A DNA stretch of 64,000 bases from JAOTWJ01 sp036398175 (GTDB lineage: Bacteria; Gemmatimonadota; Gemmatimonadetes; Gemmatimonadales; GWC2-71-9). The stretch is taken from assembly GCA_036398175.1 (NCBI GenBank), contig DASWHL010000115.1:1-64000 (forward strand). The letters run 5' to 3'. The position numbers and the translations under genes were made by a program. The number at the start of each line of letters is the position of its first letter. The stretch's first letter is position 1. This document shows, piece after piece, positions 27,434 to 36,270 of this stretch. The notes under the pieces were generated by a model. That model ran no database searches, was not told the DNA's origin, and saw only the letters and a list, made by a program, of their open reading frames with translations.

Positions 27434-28678
27434 GTGCCGCTGTTCGAGGCGTTCCGGCTGGCGCTCCAGACGATCTGGACCAACAAGATGAAGACCGCCT
27501 TCAGTGTGGTCGGCGTCTTCATCGGCGTCACGTTCCTGATCGCGGTGGTCTCGATCGTGGAAGGCATGAACAGCTACATGACGGACCGGTTTGCCGGGAC
27601 GCTGCTGGGCGTGAACACCTTCCACCTGCGCCGGTTCCCCAACTTCCAGACCGGTGAGGTCACCAACGAGACGTGGCGCTCGTGGGTGCGCCGCCCGCGG
27701 ATCCGCTACGAGGACGCGGAGGCCGTCGAGGCCGCCCTCACGGTGGCGCACATCTCGGCCTGGGAATCCACCGCGCGGGCGGAGCTGTCGTACGGCGGCA
27801 AGGTGGCGCGCGACATCGAGGTCACCGCGGCCACGGAGAAGTACTTCGAGGTCAAGGATCTGCCCATCGTCGCCGGCCGCCCGTTCTCCGCGCAGGAGGT
27901 ACGGGCGGGCGCCCCGGTGCTGGTGATCGGCTGGGAGCTGTCGGAGCGGCTGTTCGAGGACCGCGATCCGATCGGGCGGGAGGTGAAGATCCGGGGCATC
28001 CCGTACCGCGTGATCGGCGTGGTGGAAAAGCAGGGCAACCTGTTCGGCATCTCGCTCGACAAGTTCGCCATCACGACGGCGCTCGCGCCGGCCAAGCGAT
28101 TCGTGAATCCGCCGGGCGTGGTGGACGCGCTGATCGTGAAGACCAACTCCCAGGCCGAGCTGGATCTGGCCATCGCGGAGGCCGAGGCCACGATGCGCAC
28201 GCGTCGCCAGCTGCGGCCGACCGACGAGAACAGCTTCGCCATCGAGACGGCGGACGCCGTCCTCGACTTCTGGGGCAAGATCAACGCGGTGCTCATGGTC
28301 GCCCTGCCCGGCCTGGTCAGCATCTCGCTCGTGGTGGGCGGGATCGTGATCATGAACATCATGCTGATGGCCGTGGCGGAACGCACCCGTGAGATCGGGA
28401 TCCGGAAGGCGCTGGGGGCCCGGCGGCGGGACATCATGAGCCAGTTCCTCGTCGAGTCGGGGACCATCTCCGTGGTCGGAGCGTCCGTGGGCGTGGGCGT
28501 CGGCCTCCTGGCGGCCCAGCTCGTAGACGCGTTCACCGCGGTGCCCGCGGCGGTCGCCCCCTGGTCCATCGCCCTCGGCGTGGGATTGGGCGCCGGCGTG
28601 GGGATGGTTGCCGGACTCTATCCGGCCAGCCGCGCGGCCCGGCTGGATCCCATCGCCGCCATCCGGCACGAGACATGA
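27434..28678 (+). CDS. MacB-type ABC permease 1 of exporter operon
   Basis: The GTG at 27434 starts a 414-residue permease: helix 1 (MKTAFSVVGVFIGVTFLIAVVSIV), MacB_PCD periplasmic domain (about 50-270), and an FtsX core of three helices with GGIVIMNIMLMAVAERTREIGIRKALGARRRDI. The tail ends GLYPASRAARLDPIAAIRHE. The R-T-R-E-I-G-I-R-K coupling loop is the standard ATPase contact. Its stop overlaps the next start by ATGA. It probably pairs with 28675-29964 as a heterodimer. Confidence 0.9.
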   Translation: MPLFEAFRLALQTIWTNKMKTAFSVVGVFIGVTFLIAVVSIVEGMNSYMTDRFAGTLLGVNTFHLRRFPNFQTGEVTNETWRSWVRRPRIRYEDAEAVEAALTVAHISAWESTARAELSYGGKVARDIEVTAATEKYFEVKDLPIVAGRPFSAQEVRAGAPVLVIGWELSERLFEDRDPIGREVKIRGIPYRVIGVVEKQGNLFGISLDKFAITTALAPAKRFVNPPGVVDALIVKTNSQAELDLAIAEAEATMRTRRQLRPTDENSFAIETADAVLDFWGKINAVLMVALPGLVSISLVVGGIVIMNIMLMAVAERTREIGIRKALGARRRDIMSQFLVESGTISVVGASVGVGVGLLAAQLVDAFTAVPAAVAPWSIALGVGLGAGVGMVAGLYPASRAARLDPIAAIRHET

Positions 28679-29964
28679 CCGCCCGCCGCAGTGTCCTCGA
28701 CCGCGGGCTGGGCGCCGTCCAGCGGACGGTAACGCCCACCCTCGAAGGCATCGGCATCGCCCTCAGCGCGCTGCGCGGCAACAAGACGCGCGCCGCGCTC
28801 ACGATCCTGGGCGTCGCGATCGGCGTGATGGTGGTCATGGTGATCGCGGCCATCATCAGCGGGATCAACGCGGGCGTCACCGACATCTTCGAGGAGGCCG
28901 GGTCACGGACGTTCTATGTGAACCGCTACTTCCAGGGCGGCATCCATGTCTCGGACGGCTCCGACGAGATGAGTCCGTGGCGCCGGCGGCCGCACATGCG
29001 GATCGAGGAGGCCGAGCGGATTGCCCAGCTGCCGTCGGTGGCCTTCGTGGACGTGATGGAGTGGTGGGGTGCCACCGCGAGCTTCGAAGGCACGGAACTG
29101 GGCTCCGTGGGTACCGAAGGGCGCACCGAGAACTGGGTGCGCATCTCCGGCGGAGACGTCTACCCCGGCCGATCGTTCACGCGGGTGGAGACCCTCACCA
29201 GCGCGCGGGTCGTGGTCGTCACCGACAAGCTCGCGGAGCGGCTGTTCGGTCAACTCGACCCCGTGGGCCGGATGATCAAGCTGAACGGGCAGCCGTTCGA
29301 GGTCATCGGCCAGTACACGCCACCCGCCAACGTCTTCGGCGACGGCGAGGGCCCGCGCGCCATCATGCCCCACACGACCCTCAACAAGCACCTCAAGCCG
29401 CGGCGCGGGTGGATGCGGATCGCGGTGGCGCCGGCCGAGTCGGTGACGGTGGCGTCGTCCATTGACGAGGTCACGGTCGCGATCCGCACGCTGCGCGGCC
29501 TCCGCCCCGGCGAGGAAACCAACTTCGACATCGTCACCCAGGACAAGCTGCTCGAAACCTGGGACAAGGTCACGAGCGTGTTCTTCCTCGTGATGCTCGT
29601 GCTGTCCGGCGTGGGCCTCATGGTGGGCGGCGTGGGCGTGGTGGCGATCATGATGATCTCGGTGACCGAGCGGACCCGCGAGATCGGTGTGCGCAAGGCC
29701 ATGGGAGCCACGCGCCGGGAGATTCTCTGGCAGTTCCTGGTCGAGGCCAGCACCCTCACGCTGATCGGCGGCGCCGCGGGCATGGCGCTGGGCGGCCTGA
29801 TCGCGTTCGTGGTGGCTCAGACCACTCCGCTGCCGGCCGACGTCCCGCTGTGGGCCATCGCGGCGGCCCTCGGCGCGGCGGCGTTCACCGGGATCGTCTT
29901 CGGGATCTATCCGGCGGCGCGGGCGGCGCGGTTGGATCCGGTGGAGGCGTTGCGGTACGAATAG
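28675..29964 (+). CDS. MacB-type ABC permease 2 of exporter operon
   Basis: The 429-residue permease has a first helix with KTRAALTILGVAIGVMVVMVIAAI, a MacB_PCD domain and an FtsX core carrying RTREIGVRKAMGATRREILWQFLVEA; the C-terminus is FGIYPAARAARLDPVEALRYE. It differs from its partner in the periplasmic domain (long IFEEAGSRTFYVNRYFQGG segment). Tail and coupling helices are closest to 32191-33432, indicating that the two permease pairs arose by duplication of a pair. Confidence 0.9.
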   Translation: MTARRSVLDRGLGAVQRTVTPTLEGIGIALSALRGNKTRAALTILGVAIGVMVVMVIAAIISGINAGVTDIFEEAGSRTFYVNRYFQGGIHVSDGSDEMSPWRRRPHMRIEEAERIAQLPSVAFVDVMEWWGATASFEGTELGSVGTEGRTENWVRISGGDVYPGRSFTRVETLTSARVVVVTDKLAERLFGQLDPVGRMIKLNGQPFEVIGQYTPPANVFGDGEGPRAIMPHTTLNKHLKPRRGWMRIAVAPAESVTVASSIDEVTVAIRTLRGLRPGEETNFDIVTQDKLLETWDKVTSVFFLVMLVLSGVGLMVGGVGVVAIMMISVTERTREIGVRKAMGATRREILWQFLVEASTLTLIGGAAGMALGGLIAFVVAQTTPLPADVPLWAIAAALGAAAFTGIVFGIYPAARAARLDPVEALRYE

Positions 29965-29966
29965 GC

Positions 29967-30000
29967 GTGCAGCGGGCAGCGGGCAGGGTGCAGCGTGCAC
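29967..30000. repeat. GTGCAGCG-type repeat unit
   Basis: A 34-base tract built from GTGCAGCG, GGCAG and GGGTGCAGCG lies directly after the permease stop. It shares its units with the long inverted repeat at 30848-30928, so both look like copies of one dispersed intergenic element. Bases 30001-30199 then hold one inverted repeat and a short TTCCC/GGGAA hairpin (30136-30152). Confidence 0.5.
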
Positions 30001-30089
30001 TACCGACGTGGCCGATAATCGAGCGTGATCCTGGCGTGGTGGCTGCATTACTGTGCATGGCCGCCGCGGCGGGCTCTCCCCTAACACAT

Positions 30090-30108
30090 CTCACGCGATC
30101 CGCGTGAG
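30090..30108. promoter_or_regulatory. Perfect inverted repeat before lipoprotein gene
   Basis: CTCACGCG-ATC-CGCGTGAG has perfect 8-base arms and lies 91 bases upstream of the lipoprotein ATG. It could be an operator or the terminator of the exporter operon; the following sequence has no T-tract, favouring a protein-binding site. Confidence 0.35.
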
Positions 30109-30199
30109 CCGCATCACCGCGCGAGCGGCTCTCCATTCCCAAGAATCGGGAACGCGACACTTCCATTTCGGGGGTGTTGACGTCACATGGGAGGTGTGT

Positions 30200-30832
30200 A
30201 TGAGCAAGCTTCGCATTGTCTCTCTGAGCTGCGCCCTCGTGGCTGCCGCGGCGTGCGGTGACGACAACGGCACCGGTCCCGAGCTGGGCCGCGCGGAGGC
30301 GTACGTCGCCGATGACCCCACGACGGCAAGCCTGGCGCGGGCGGGCACCGGTCCCTCACTGGGCACCGCCGCGCCCGCCGCTTTCAGCGGCTCCATCGCG
30401 GGCGAGGTCCAGGTGGCGATCTCGGCGGACGGCGAGACGTGGGTGGACCTCGGCTCACCGAACGACATCACCCTTCAGCTCCAGAGCACCGGCACCGGCG
30501 CCACCGTCCACGGCGAGGTGGAGGTCCCGGTTGGGACGTACGCGCACGTCCGGCTCCGTTTCAGCGGCGCGGAGGCACGGCTCGCGGCGGGGAGTACCTT
30601 CGGGGCCATCACGCTGACCGCCCAGGTCAACGTGACCATGGGTGGCAGCGATGGCGAGGTCGTGATCGAGAAGACGGTGGCGCCGTTCACCGTCACCGCC
30701 GCTGCTCGGACGGTCATCACGGTGGACGTGAACGCGGAGGCGTGGCTCACCGATCAGTCGGTCACCGCGCAGTCCGCCACGGACGCCGCCATTCAGGGGG
30801 CGGTCAGTCTGGCGGTGACGTCGGCCGAGTAG
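30200..30832 (+). CDS. Small lipoprotein, DUF4382-like beta-sandwich (tentative)
   Basis: The ATG at 30200 gives 210 residues. GGGAGG lies six bases before it. A lipobox (LVAAAAC, Cys about 20) marks it for lipidation, followed by the acidic GDDNGTGP linker common to lipoproteins of this group. The mature part is Thr/Val/Ala-rich beta structure with GTYAHVRLRFSGAEA, reminiscent of DUF4382-type domains, but this is a weak match. It is inserted between two permease pairs, so it may be an accessory or cargo of the exporter. Confidence 0.7.
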   Translation: MSKLRIVSLSCALVAAAACGDDNGTGPELGRAEAYVADDPTTASLARAGTGPSLGTAAPAAFSGSIAGEVQVAISADGETWVDLGSPNDITLQLQSTGTGATVHGEVEVPVGTYAHVRLRFSGAEARLAAGSTFGAITLTAQVNVTMGGSDGEVVIEKTVAPFTVTAAARTVITVDVNAEAWLTDQSVTAQSATDAAIQGAVSLAVTSAE

Positions 30833-30847
30833 CGTCCCGTTGGGGCC

Positions 30848-30936
30848 GTGCAGCGTGCAGGGCGCAGGGTGCAGCGGGACACGACTCGGAGGGCACGTCC
30901 GCTGCACCCTGCACGTTGCACGCTGCACGCTATTAT
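30848..30936. repeat. Long inverted repeat plus -10 element before permease 3
   Basis: Two 30-base arms (30848-30877 and 30899-30928) are complementary at 27 of 30 positions around a 21-base spacer, able to form a large cruciform or RNA hairpin. The arms are made of GTGCAGCG and CAGGGTGCAGCGG units also present at 29967-30000. Immediately after it, TATTAT (30931-30936) stands six bases before the permease ATG, which would place the transcript start at the ATG. Confidence 0.6.
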
Positions 30937-30942
30937 TCCCCC

Positions 30943-32187
30943 ATGCCGTTGTTCGAAGGCCTCCGCCTCGCCCTCCAGACGATCGCCGCGCACAAGCTTA
31001 GGTCGTTTTTCACGCTGCTCGGGATCATCGTCTCGGTGGCGTTTCTCGTGGCCGTCGTGGCGGTCATTCAGGGGATGAACGCGTACGTCCGGGACAACAT
31101 CGCGGGCGCCATCGTGGGCACCAATGCGTTTCAGATCCGCCGCACGCCCATCTCCGTGGGCCTCGTGGACGACGAGGAGTACCGCCGCCTGCAACAGCGC
31201 CCGATCATCGCGCCGGAGGACGTGCCGTTCGTGGAACGCGCCATTCCCGACGCGGTGGCGATCGCGCTCCAGTCCGGCTGGCCCACCCCCATGACCGACG
31301 TGAAGTGGCGCAACCGGACCGTGGGTGACGTGCTCGTGTTCGGCGTGACGCCGCCGTACATGTCGGTCCAGGACTACGCCTTCGCGGTCGGCGAGCCGTT
31401 CACGGACGTGGACGTGCGGGAGCGCCGCGCGGTGGTGGTGCTGGGCTGGGACGTGGCGGAGAAACTGTTCGAGACGCCCGCGATGGCCCTCGACAAGCAG
31501 ATCCGCGTCCGGAACGGCCTGTTCACGATCAAGGGCGTGATCGCACCCAAGGGGACCGTCCTGGGGCAGTCGTGGGACGGGTTCGCCATGCTGCCGATCA
31601 CGTCGTTCGAGGCGATGTACGGGCGGCGCCAGACCACCGTGATTTCGGTCAAGATGGCGCGGGCCGATCAGGTGGCGGGCGCCATGGCGCGAGCCGAGGA
31701 GGCCATGCGCGTCGCCCACGGACTCCGGCCCGGCCAGGAAAACGACTTCACCGTGGACACGGCCGAAGGGCTCATCTCGTTCTGGCAGAGCCTGACGCGC
31801 GTGATCTTCACCGTCGTGCCGGCGGTCGTGGCCATCGGGATCGTGGTGGGCGGGATCGTGATCATGAACATCATGCTGATGTCGGTGCGCGAGCGCACGC
31901 GCGAGATCGGCATCCGGAAGTCGCTGGGAGCGACCCATCGCGACATCCGCCGGCAATTCCTGGCCGAGTCCGTCACCCTGACGACCATCGGGGGCGCGCT
32001 GGGCCTGGGCGCGGGGTTCCTCCTGGCGCTCATGGTGAGCACGCTGTCGCCGCTCCCGGCCGTCGTGACGGGATGGTCGGCGATGGTCGCCCTGGGCCTG
32101 GGCGCGTCGGTCGGGATCGTGTTCGGCGTGTATCCGGCGTCCCGGGCGGCGAGGCTCGATCCCATCGTGGCGTTGCGACATGAGTGA
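30943..32187 (+). CDS. MacB-type ABC permease 3
   Basis: The 414-residue permease starts MPLFEGLRLALQTIAAHKLR, nearly the same as permease 1 (VPLFEAFRLALQTIWTNKMK), and has the same length. It shows the helix TLLGIIVSVAFLVAVVAVI, a MacB_PCD domain and an FtsX core with GGIVIMNIMLMSVRERTREIGIRKSLGATHRDI, ending VYPASRAARLDPIVALRHE. There is no Shine-Dalgarno site, only a -10-like TATTAT six bases upstream, so translation may be leaderless. It and the next gene duplicate the upstream pair but have no ATPase of their own. Confidence 0.88.
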   Translation: MPLFEGLRLALQTIAAHKLRSFFTLLGIIVSVAFLVAVVAVIQGMNAYVRDNIAGAIVGTNAFQIRRTPISVGLVDDEEYRRLQQRPIIAPEDVPFVERAIPDAVAIALQSGWPTPMTDVKWRNRTVGDVLVFGVTPPYMSVQDYAFAVGEPFTDVDVRERRAVVVLGWDVAEKLFETPAMALDKQIRVRNGLFTIKGVIAPKGTVLGQSWDGFAMLPITSFEAMYGRRQTTVISVKMARADQVAGAMARAEEAMRVAHGLRPGQENDFTVDTAEGLISFWQSLTRVIFTVVPAVVAIGIVVGGIVIMNIMLMSVRERTREIGIRKSLGATHRDIRRQFLAESVTLTTIGGALGLGAGFLLALMVSTLSPLPAVVTGWSAMVALGLGASVGIVFGVYPASRAARLDPIVALRHE

Positions 32188-32190
32188 CCC

Positions 32191-33432
32191 GTGCGCCTGA
32201 CCGCCCTCACCGAAGGCATCGGCATCGCCCTCGACGCGATTCGTGCGAACAAGCTGCGGTCGTCGCTCACGATTCTGGGGGTCGTGATCGGCGTGTCCAC
32301 GGTGATGGCCATGGCCTCCATCGTGAACGGAATCCGCGGCCAGATCATCAACACCATCGAGGTCGTGGGCCCCACGACGATCCGCGTCCTGCGGTTCTTT
32401 TCCTCCACGCCCGTGAACCCGGACGCGCTGCCGCGGGAGGTGCGCATCCGGCCGAAGCTCGAGGCCGCGGAGGCGGAGGCGCTCGCCGCGCTGCCCGAGA
32501 TCGGGTACTCGGCCATCTGGGTCGGCGTGTTCGAGCGGCTCGCGTACCAGGCATCGCGCACCCAGAGCACCGTCGTGTACGGCGCGGACGACCGGTTCAT
32601 GGAGATCCTCGGCGGCGGGATCATCGAGGGCCGGACGTTCACGCCGACCGAGGTGCGGGCCGGGCGCAACGTGGTGATCCTGGAGATCGAGGTCGCCGAG
32701 CGGGTGTTCGGCCGGATCAACCCCCTTGGCAAGCTCATGCGCGTTGCCGGCTCCCCGTTCACCGTGGTGGGCCTCTACCGCAAGCCGGAGAACATCTTCC
32801 AGCCGCCGGGGCAGGAGATCTCGGCCATCGTGCCGTACGAGGCCGCGCGCCGGGCGTTCCGGTACGACGACGTGAACAGCCTGATCATCCTCGTGAAACC
32901 CGTCGAGGGCGTGACCGTGGATCGCGCGATGGATCTCATCACGGTCCAGCTGCGGAAGATGCGGGGCCTCCGGCCAGGGGAGCCGAACTCGTTCGACATG
33001 GTCACGTCGGACCAGATCCTGAACCTGTTCGACCGGCTCACGGGCGTCTTCTTTCTGGCGATGATCGTGCTGTCGAGCGTGGCACTCATGGTGGGCGGGA
33101 TTGGCGTTATGGCCATCATGCTCGTATCGGTCACGGACCGGACGCGCGAGATCGGCGTCCGCATGGCGCTCGGCGCCACGCGTCGCGAGATCCTGTGGCA
33201 GTTCCTGGTCGAAGCGGCCACGCTCACGGTCATCGGCGGTGTGATCGGCGTGATCGGCGGCCTGGGGCTGGGCCAGGCCATCAAGGCCCTCCTGCAGCTC
33301 GAATCGCCGGTTCCGGTGTGGAGCGCGGTGCTGGCCACCGCGGTGTCAGTGGGGATTGGGCTGGTGTTCGGATTGCTTCCCGCGAATCGGGCGGCGCGGT
33401 TGGATCCGGTGGAAGCCCTTCGGTACGAATAG
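32191..33432 (+). CDS. MacB-type ABC permease 4
   Basis: The GTG at 32191, three bases after the previous stop, starts 413 residues: helix 1 LRSSLTILGVVIGVSTVMAMASIV, MacB_PCD (about 50-270), FtsX core with DRTREIGVRMALGATRREILWQFLVEA and tail GLLPANRAARLDPVEALRYE. It is the partner of permease 3 and the paralog of permease 2. Bases 33433-33570 after it contain no recognisable element. Confidence 0.88.
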   Translation: MRLTALTEGIGIALDAIRANKLRSSLTILGVVIGVSTVMAMASIVNGIRGQIINTIEVVGPTTIRVLRFFSSTPVNPDALPREVRIRPKLEAAEAEALAALPEIGYSAIWVGVFERLAYQASRTQSTVVYGADDRFMEILGGGIIEGRTFTPTEVRAGRNVVILEIEVAERVFGRINPLGKLMRVAGSPFTVVGLYRKPENIFQPPGQEISAIVPYEAARRAFRYDDVNSLIILVKPVEGVTVDRAMDLITVQLRKMRGLRPGEPNSFDMVTSDQILNLFDRLTGVFFLAMIVLSSVALMVGGIGVMAIMLVSVTDRTREIGVRMALGATRREILWQFLVEAATLTVIGGVIGVIGGLGLGQAIKALLQLESPVPVWSAVLATAVSVGIGLVFGLLPANRAARLDPVEALRYE

Positions 33433-33570
33433 AGCGGCGCGCACCGTGGACCGTGCCGCCCATCAGGATGGCGCCGGGCGGGCCGGATACCGTACCATTC
33501 ATGCGCCACAATCACCCTGACTCTCGAGTCCACCTGGCGCTCGGCACGCTGGACCACGCGAGACAAGCCC

Positions 33571-34296
33571 ATGCCTCACGCACCGGTTGATCTCCTCGCC
33601 TTCGGCGCCCATCCCGACGATGTCGAACTGACGTGCGGAGGGACGCTGATCAAGGCGGCGCGCCAGGGCTACCGGACAGGGATCGTGGATCTCACCCGGG
33701 GCGAGACTGGCACGCACGGGTCGCGGGACGTGCGCGCCGGCGAGGCCGAGCGCGCGGCGGCGCTCATGCAGGTCGCGGAGCGCCGGAACGCGGGACTGCC
33801 GGACGCGCGGCTGTTCAACACGGACGAAACCCGGAAAGTCGTGGTGGAGCTGATCCGCCACTTCCAGCCCCGGGTGGTGATCGTTCCCTACCCCATCGGC
33901 CGGCACCCGGACCACCGGATCGCGTCCGAGTTGTGCCGCGACGCGTCGTACCTGGCGGGGCTCCGCAACTACCCCGCGGCCGGCGACCCACACCGGCCGG
34001 AAAAGGTCGTGTACACCCTCGCGTACCGCGAGGACGCCGTGAAGCCCACGTTCGTCGTGGACGTGTCGGACGAGTTCGAAACGAAGCTCGCGGCCATCCG
34101 CTGCTACGCTTCCCAGTTCGACGGCAAGATGGCGGCGGGCGAGATCTTCCCGGCCGGCGACGACATCTACGAGAACGTGCGGCTGCACTCGGCGCGGGCC
34201 GGAAGCCTGATCCGCGTGGCGCATGGGGAGCCGTACCTCACGCACGAGACGGTACGGATAGACGACGTGGTGGCCATGGGCGTCCGCTCCATGTAG
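33571..34296 (+). CDS. bshB1: BshB1-like N-acetylglucosaminyl-malate deacetylase (PIG-L family)
   Basis: The 241-residue product has the LmbE/PIG-L zinc motifs AHPDDVEL (His14, Asp16, Asp17) and GRHPDH near 110. TRGETGTHGS, ERRNAGLPDARLFNT and CYASQFDG-like segments are those of BshB1, which deacetylates GlcNAc-malate in bacillithiol synthesis. Bacillithiol deacetylases are widespread in Bacteroidota and Gemmatimonadota-type genomes. BshA and BshC are not in the window, so the pathway is inferred. Confidence 0.82.
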   Translation: MPHAPVDLLAFGAHPDDVELTCGGTLIKAARQGYRTGIVDLTRGETGTHGSRDVRAGEAERAAALMQVAERRNAGLPDARLFNTDETRKVVVELIRHFQPRVVIVPYPIGRHPDHRIASELCRDASYLAGLRNYPAAGDPHRPEKVVYTLAYREDAVKPTFVVDVSDEFETKLAAIRCYASQFDGKMAAGEIFPAGDDIYENVRLHSARAGSLIRVAHGEPYLTHETVRIDDVVAMGVRSM

Positions 34297-34378
34297 CCCG
34301 CGGCTCCGCCGCGAGGGAACCACGCCCGGGCAGGCGACGTACTACCTGCCGTTGCGCTCCGTCTCCGGACCACCCGCC

Positions 34379-36100
34379 ATGCACACCGGCGCCTTCCGCC
34401 TCACCGCAGCCCTCGGGCTCGCCTGCGCGGCCTCCGCGGTCGCCCAGACGCCCGTCTTGCTCAACATCAACCCGTCGTGGTCGCCCGACGGCCGCTGGCT
34501 GGTGTTCCAGAGCGAGCGGCACGGCACGGCCAACCTCCACGTCATCGGCGCCGACGGCACGGGTGAGCGGCGGCTGACCTGGACCGACGCCGACGACACG
34601 CACCCGGCATGGGCGCCGGACGGCGTGTGGATCCTGTTCGACTCCAATCGCGACGGGAGCTGGAACCTGTATGCCATCCGGCCCGACGGCACGGATGAGC
34701 GGCGGCTCACCCGTCCGGGTGGGGCCGGCGGCACGATGTTCGGCCGCCATCCGGCATGGTCACCGGATGGGCGGCGCATTGCCTTCGACTCGGATCGCGA
34801 CGGCGACGAAGAGATCTACGTGATGGACGCGGACGGCGGGAACGTGACGCGGCTGACGCACGCTCCCGGCCGTGACGGCCACGCGGCCTGGACCGCCGAC
34901 GGACGGTTCCTCGTCTTCACGAGCGAGCGGAGCGGCAATCAGGACGTGTGGCTCATGCACCCGGACGGCACGGGACCGCGGCGGCTCACCGACCATCCCG
35001 CCGCGGACGGCGCCGGCCGCGTGTCGCCGGACGGGAGGCGCCTGGCGTTCTACTCCGAGCGGGACGGAAACGCCGACTTGTTCGCGATGGGTCTGGACGG
35101 CGGAGACCTCGTGAACCTGACGCGCGATTCCGCCACCACGTACGAGCTGGCGTGGTCGCCGGACGGGAAGCGGATCGCGTACTACTCGGACGCGCCGGGC
35201 CGGTTCGAGCTGTTCGTGATGGACGCCGACGGTGACAGTGTCCGCCAGCTCACCAACACGGCGTACCACAACGCCTGGCCACAGTGGTCGCCGGACGGCC
35301 GGGGCATCGTCTTTGCCTCGACGCGCGACGGCGACTGGGAGATCTACACGATTGCCGCGGACGGGACCGGCGCCCGTCGCCTGACGTTCAGCCCCGGCCG
35401 GGACGCGCATCCGTGGTACACGCCAGACGGCGCGCGCATCGTGTTCCAGTCGCCGCGCGACTACGCGGTCGGTCACGAGGTGGACCTCTACCTAATGGAC
35501 GTCGACGGGCGGCGGCCGCGGCGCTTGCGCGTCGCGGCGGGCTTCGACGGCGTGCCGGTACCCTCGCCGGACGGCCAGTGGATCGCGTTCCAACGGAGTC
35601 CGGCGCCGCCGGAGGGCGGCGAATACGACTGGGAGGTGTTCGTCGTGGACTCGGCGGGGCGCCGCGAGCGGCAGCTCACGCGCAATGCCTGGAGCAGCCA
35701 GGTTCCGAGCTGGGCCCCCGACGGGCGCCGGCTGGCCATCCACGCCAATCCGGCGGGGCGCGACCAGCTCTTCCTGCTCGACGTCGAGTCCGGCGCGGTG
35801 TCCCCGCTCGCCTCCAGCGATTCGGCCGACCAGACGCCGGCGTTCTCGCCGGACGGCCGGAAGGTGGCGTTCACCTCGACGCGCGGCGGCGGGCGCGATC
35901 TCTGGCTCGTGGCCGTGGCCACCGGGACGGTCACCCGCCTGACGACGGGCCTGGAGGTGTGGTCGCAGCCGAGCTGGAGTCCGGACGCGGGCCGCCTGCT
36001 GTTCTCGGCGGCCGCCGCGGGCGTGCACGACCTCTACGTCGTGAACGCCGATGGAACGGACCTGCGGCGGCTGACCCGCGGGTTCGACGGACGGCGCTGA
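34379..36100 (+). CDS. Secreted TolB-like beta-propeller (PD40 repeats)
   Basis: The ATG at 34379 gives 573 residues with a signal peptide ending AVAQ (about residue 22). At least ten PD40/TolB blades follow, each with the pattern W-S-P-D-G-R-x-I-A-F-x-S-x-R-D-G, for example WSPDGRWLVF and FSPDGRKVAF. No enzymatic domain is attached. Such propellers serve as periplasmic protein-binding platforms. The start nine codons upstream (34352) would put residues before the signal core and is less likely. Confidence 0.85.
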   Translation: MHTGAFRLTAALGLACAASAVAQTPVLLNINPSWSPDGRWLVFQSERHGTANLHVIGADGTGERRLTWTDADDTHPAWAPDGVWILFDSNRDGSWNLYAIRPDGTDERRLTRPGGAGGTMFGRHPAWSPDGRRIAFDSDRDGDEEIYVMDADGGNVTRLTHAPGRDGHAAWTADGRFLVFTSERSGNQDVWLMHPDGTGPRRLTDHPAADGAGRVSPDGRRLAFYSERDGNADLFAMGLDGGDLVNLTRDSATTYELAWSPDGKRIAYYSDAPGRFELFVMDADGDSVRQLTNTAYHNAWPQWSPDGRGIVFASTRDGDWEIYTIAADGTGARRLTFSPGRDAHPWYTPDGARIVFQSPRDYAVGHEVDLYLMDVDGRRPRRLRVAAGFDGVPVPSPDGQWIAFQRSPAPPEGGEYDWEVFVVDSAGRRERQLTRNAWSSQVPSWAPDGRRLAIHANPAGRDQLFLLDVESGAVSPLASSDSADQTPAFSPDGRKVAFTSTRGGGRDLWLVAVATGTVTRLTTGLEVWSQPSWSPDAGRLLFSAAAAGVHDLYVVNADGTDLRRLTRGFDGRR

Positions 36101-36270
36101 GCCGCGCCCGCCGGCTCACCGGCTGCGGGGCCGTCCCCCGTCCCGGCTGGTCCCCGGCGGAGCCCCGGCTGGCGGATCGCCCAAGGAGGCGGCAACTTGC
36201 AGCCAGCCCAGCGCCCCTCCGGAGCCCTGAGCTGGAGCCGCGCCCCAGACCAAGGACAGCGGAGGCACGC

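Noticed and set aside
34352..34378. Upstream start for the TolB-like propeller
   Set aside because: It puts nine extra residues before a good signal peptide and has no ribosome site.
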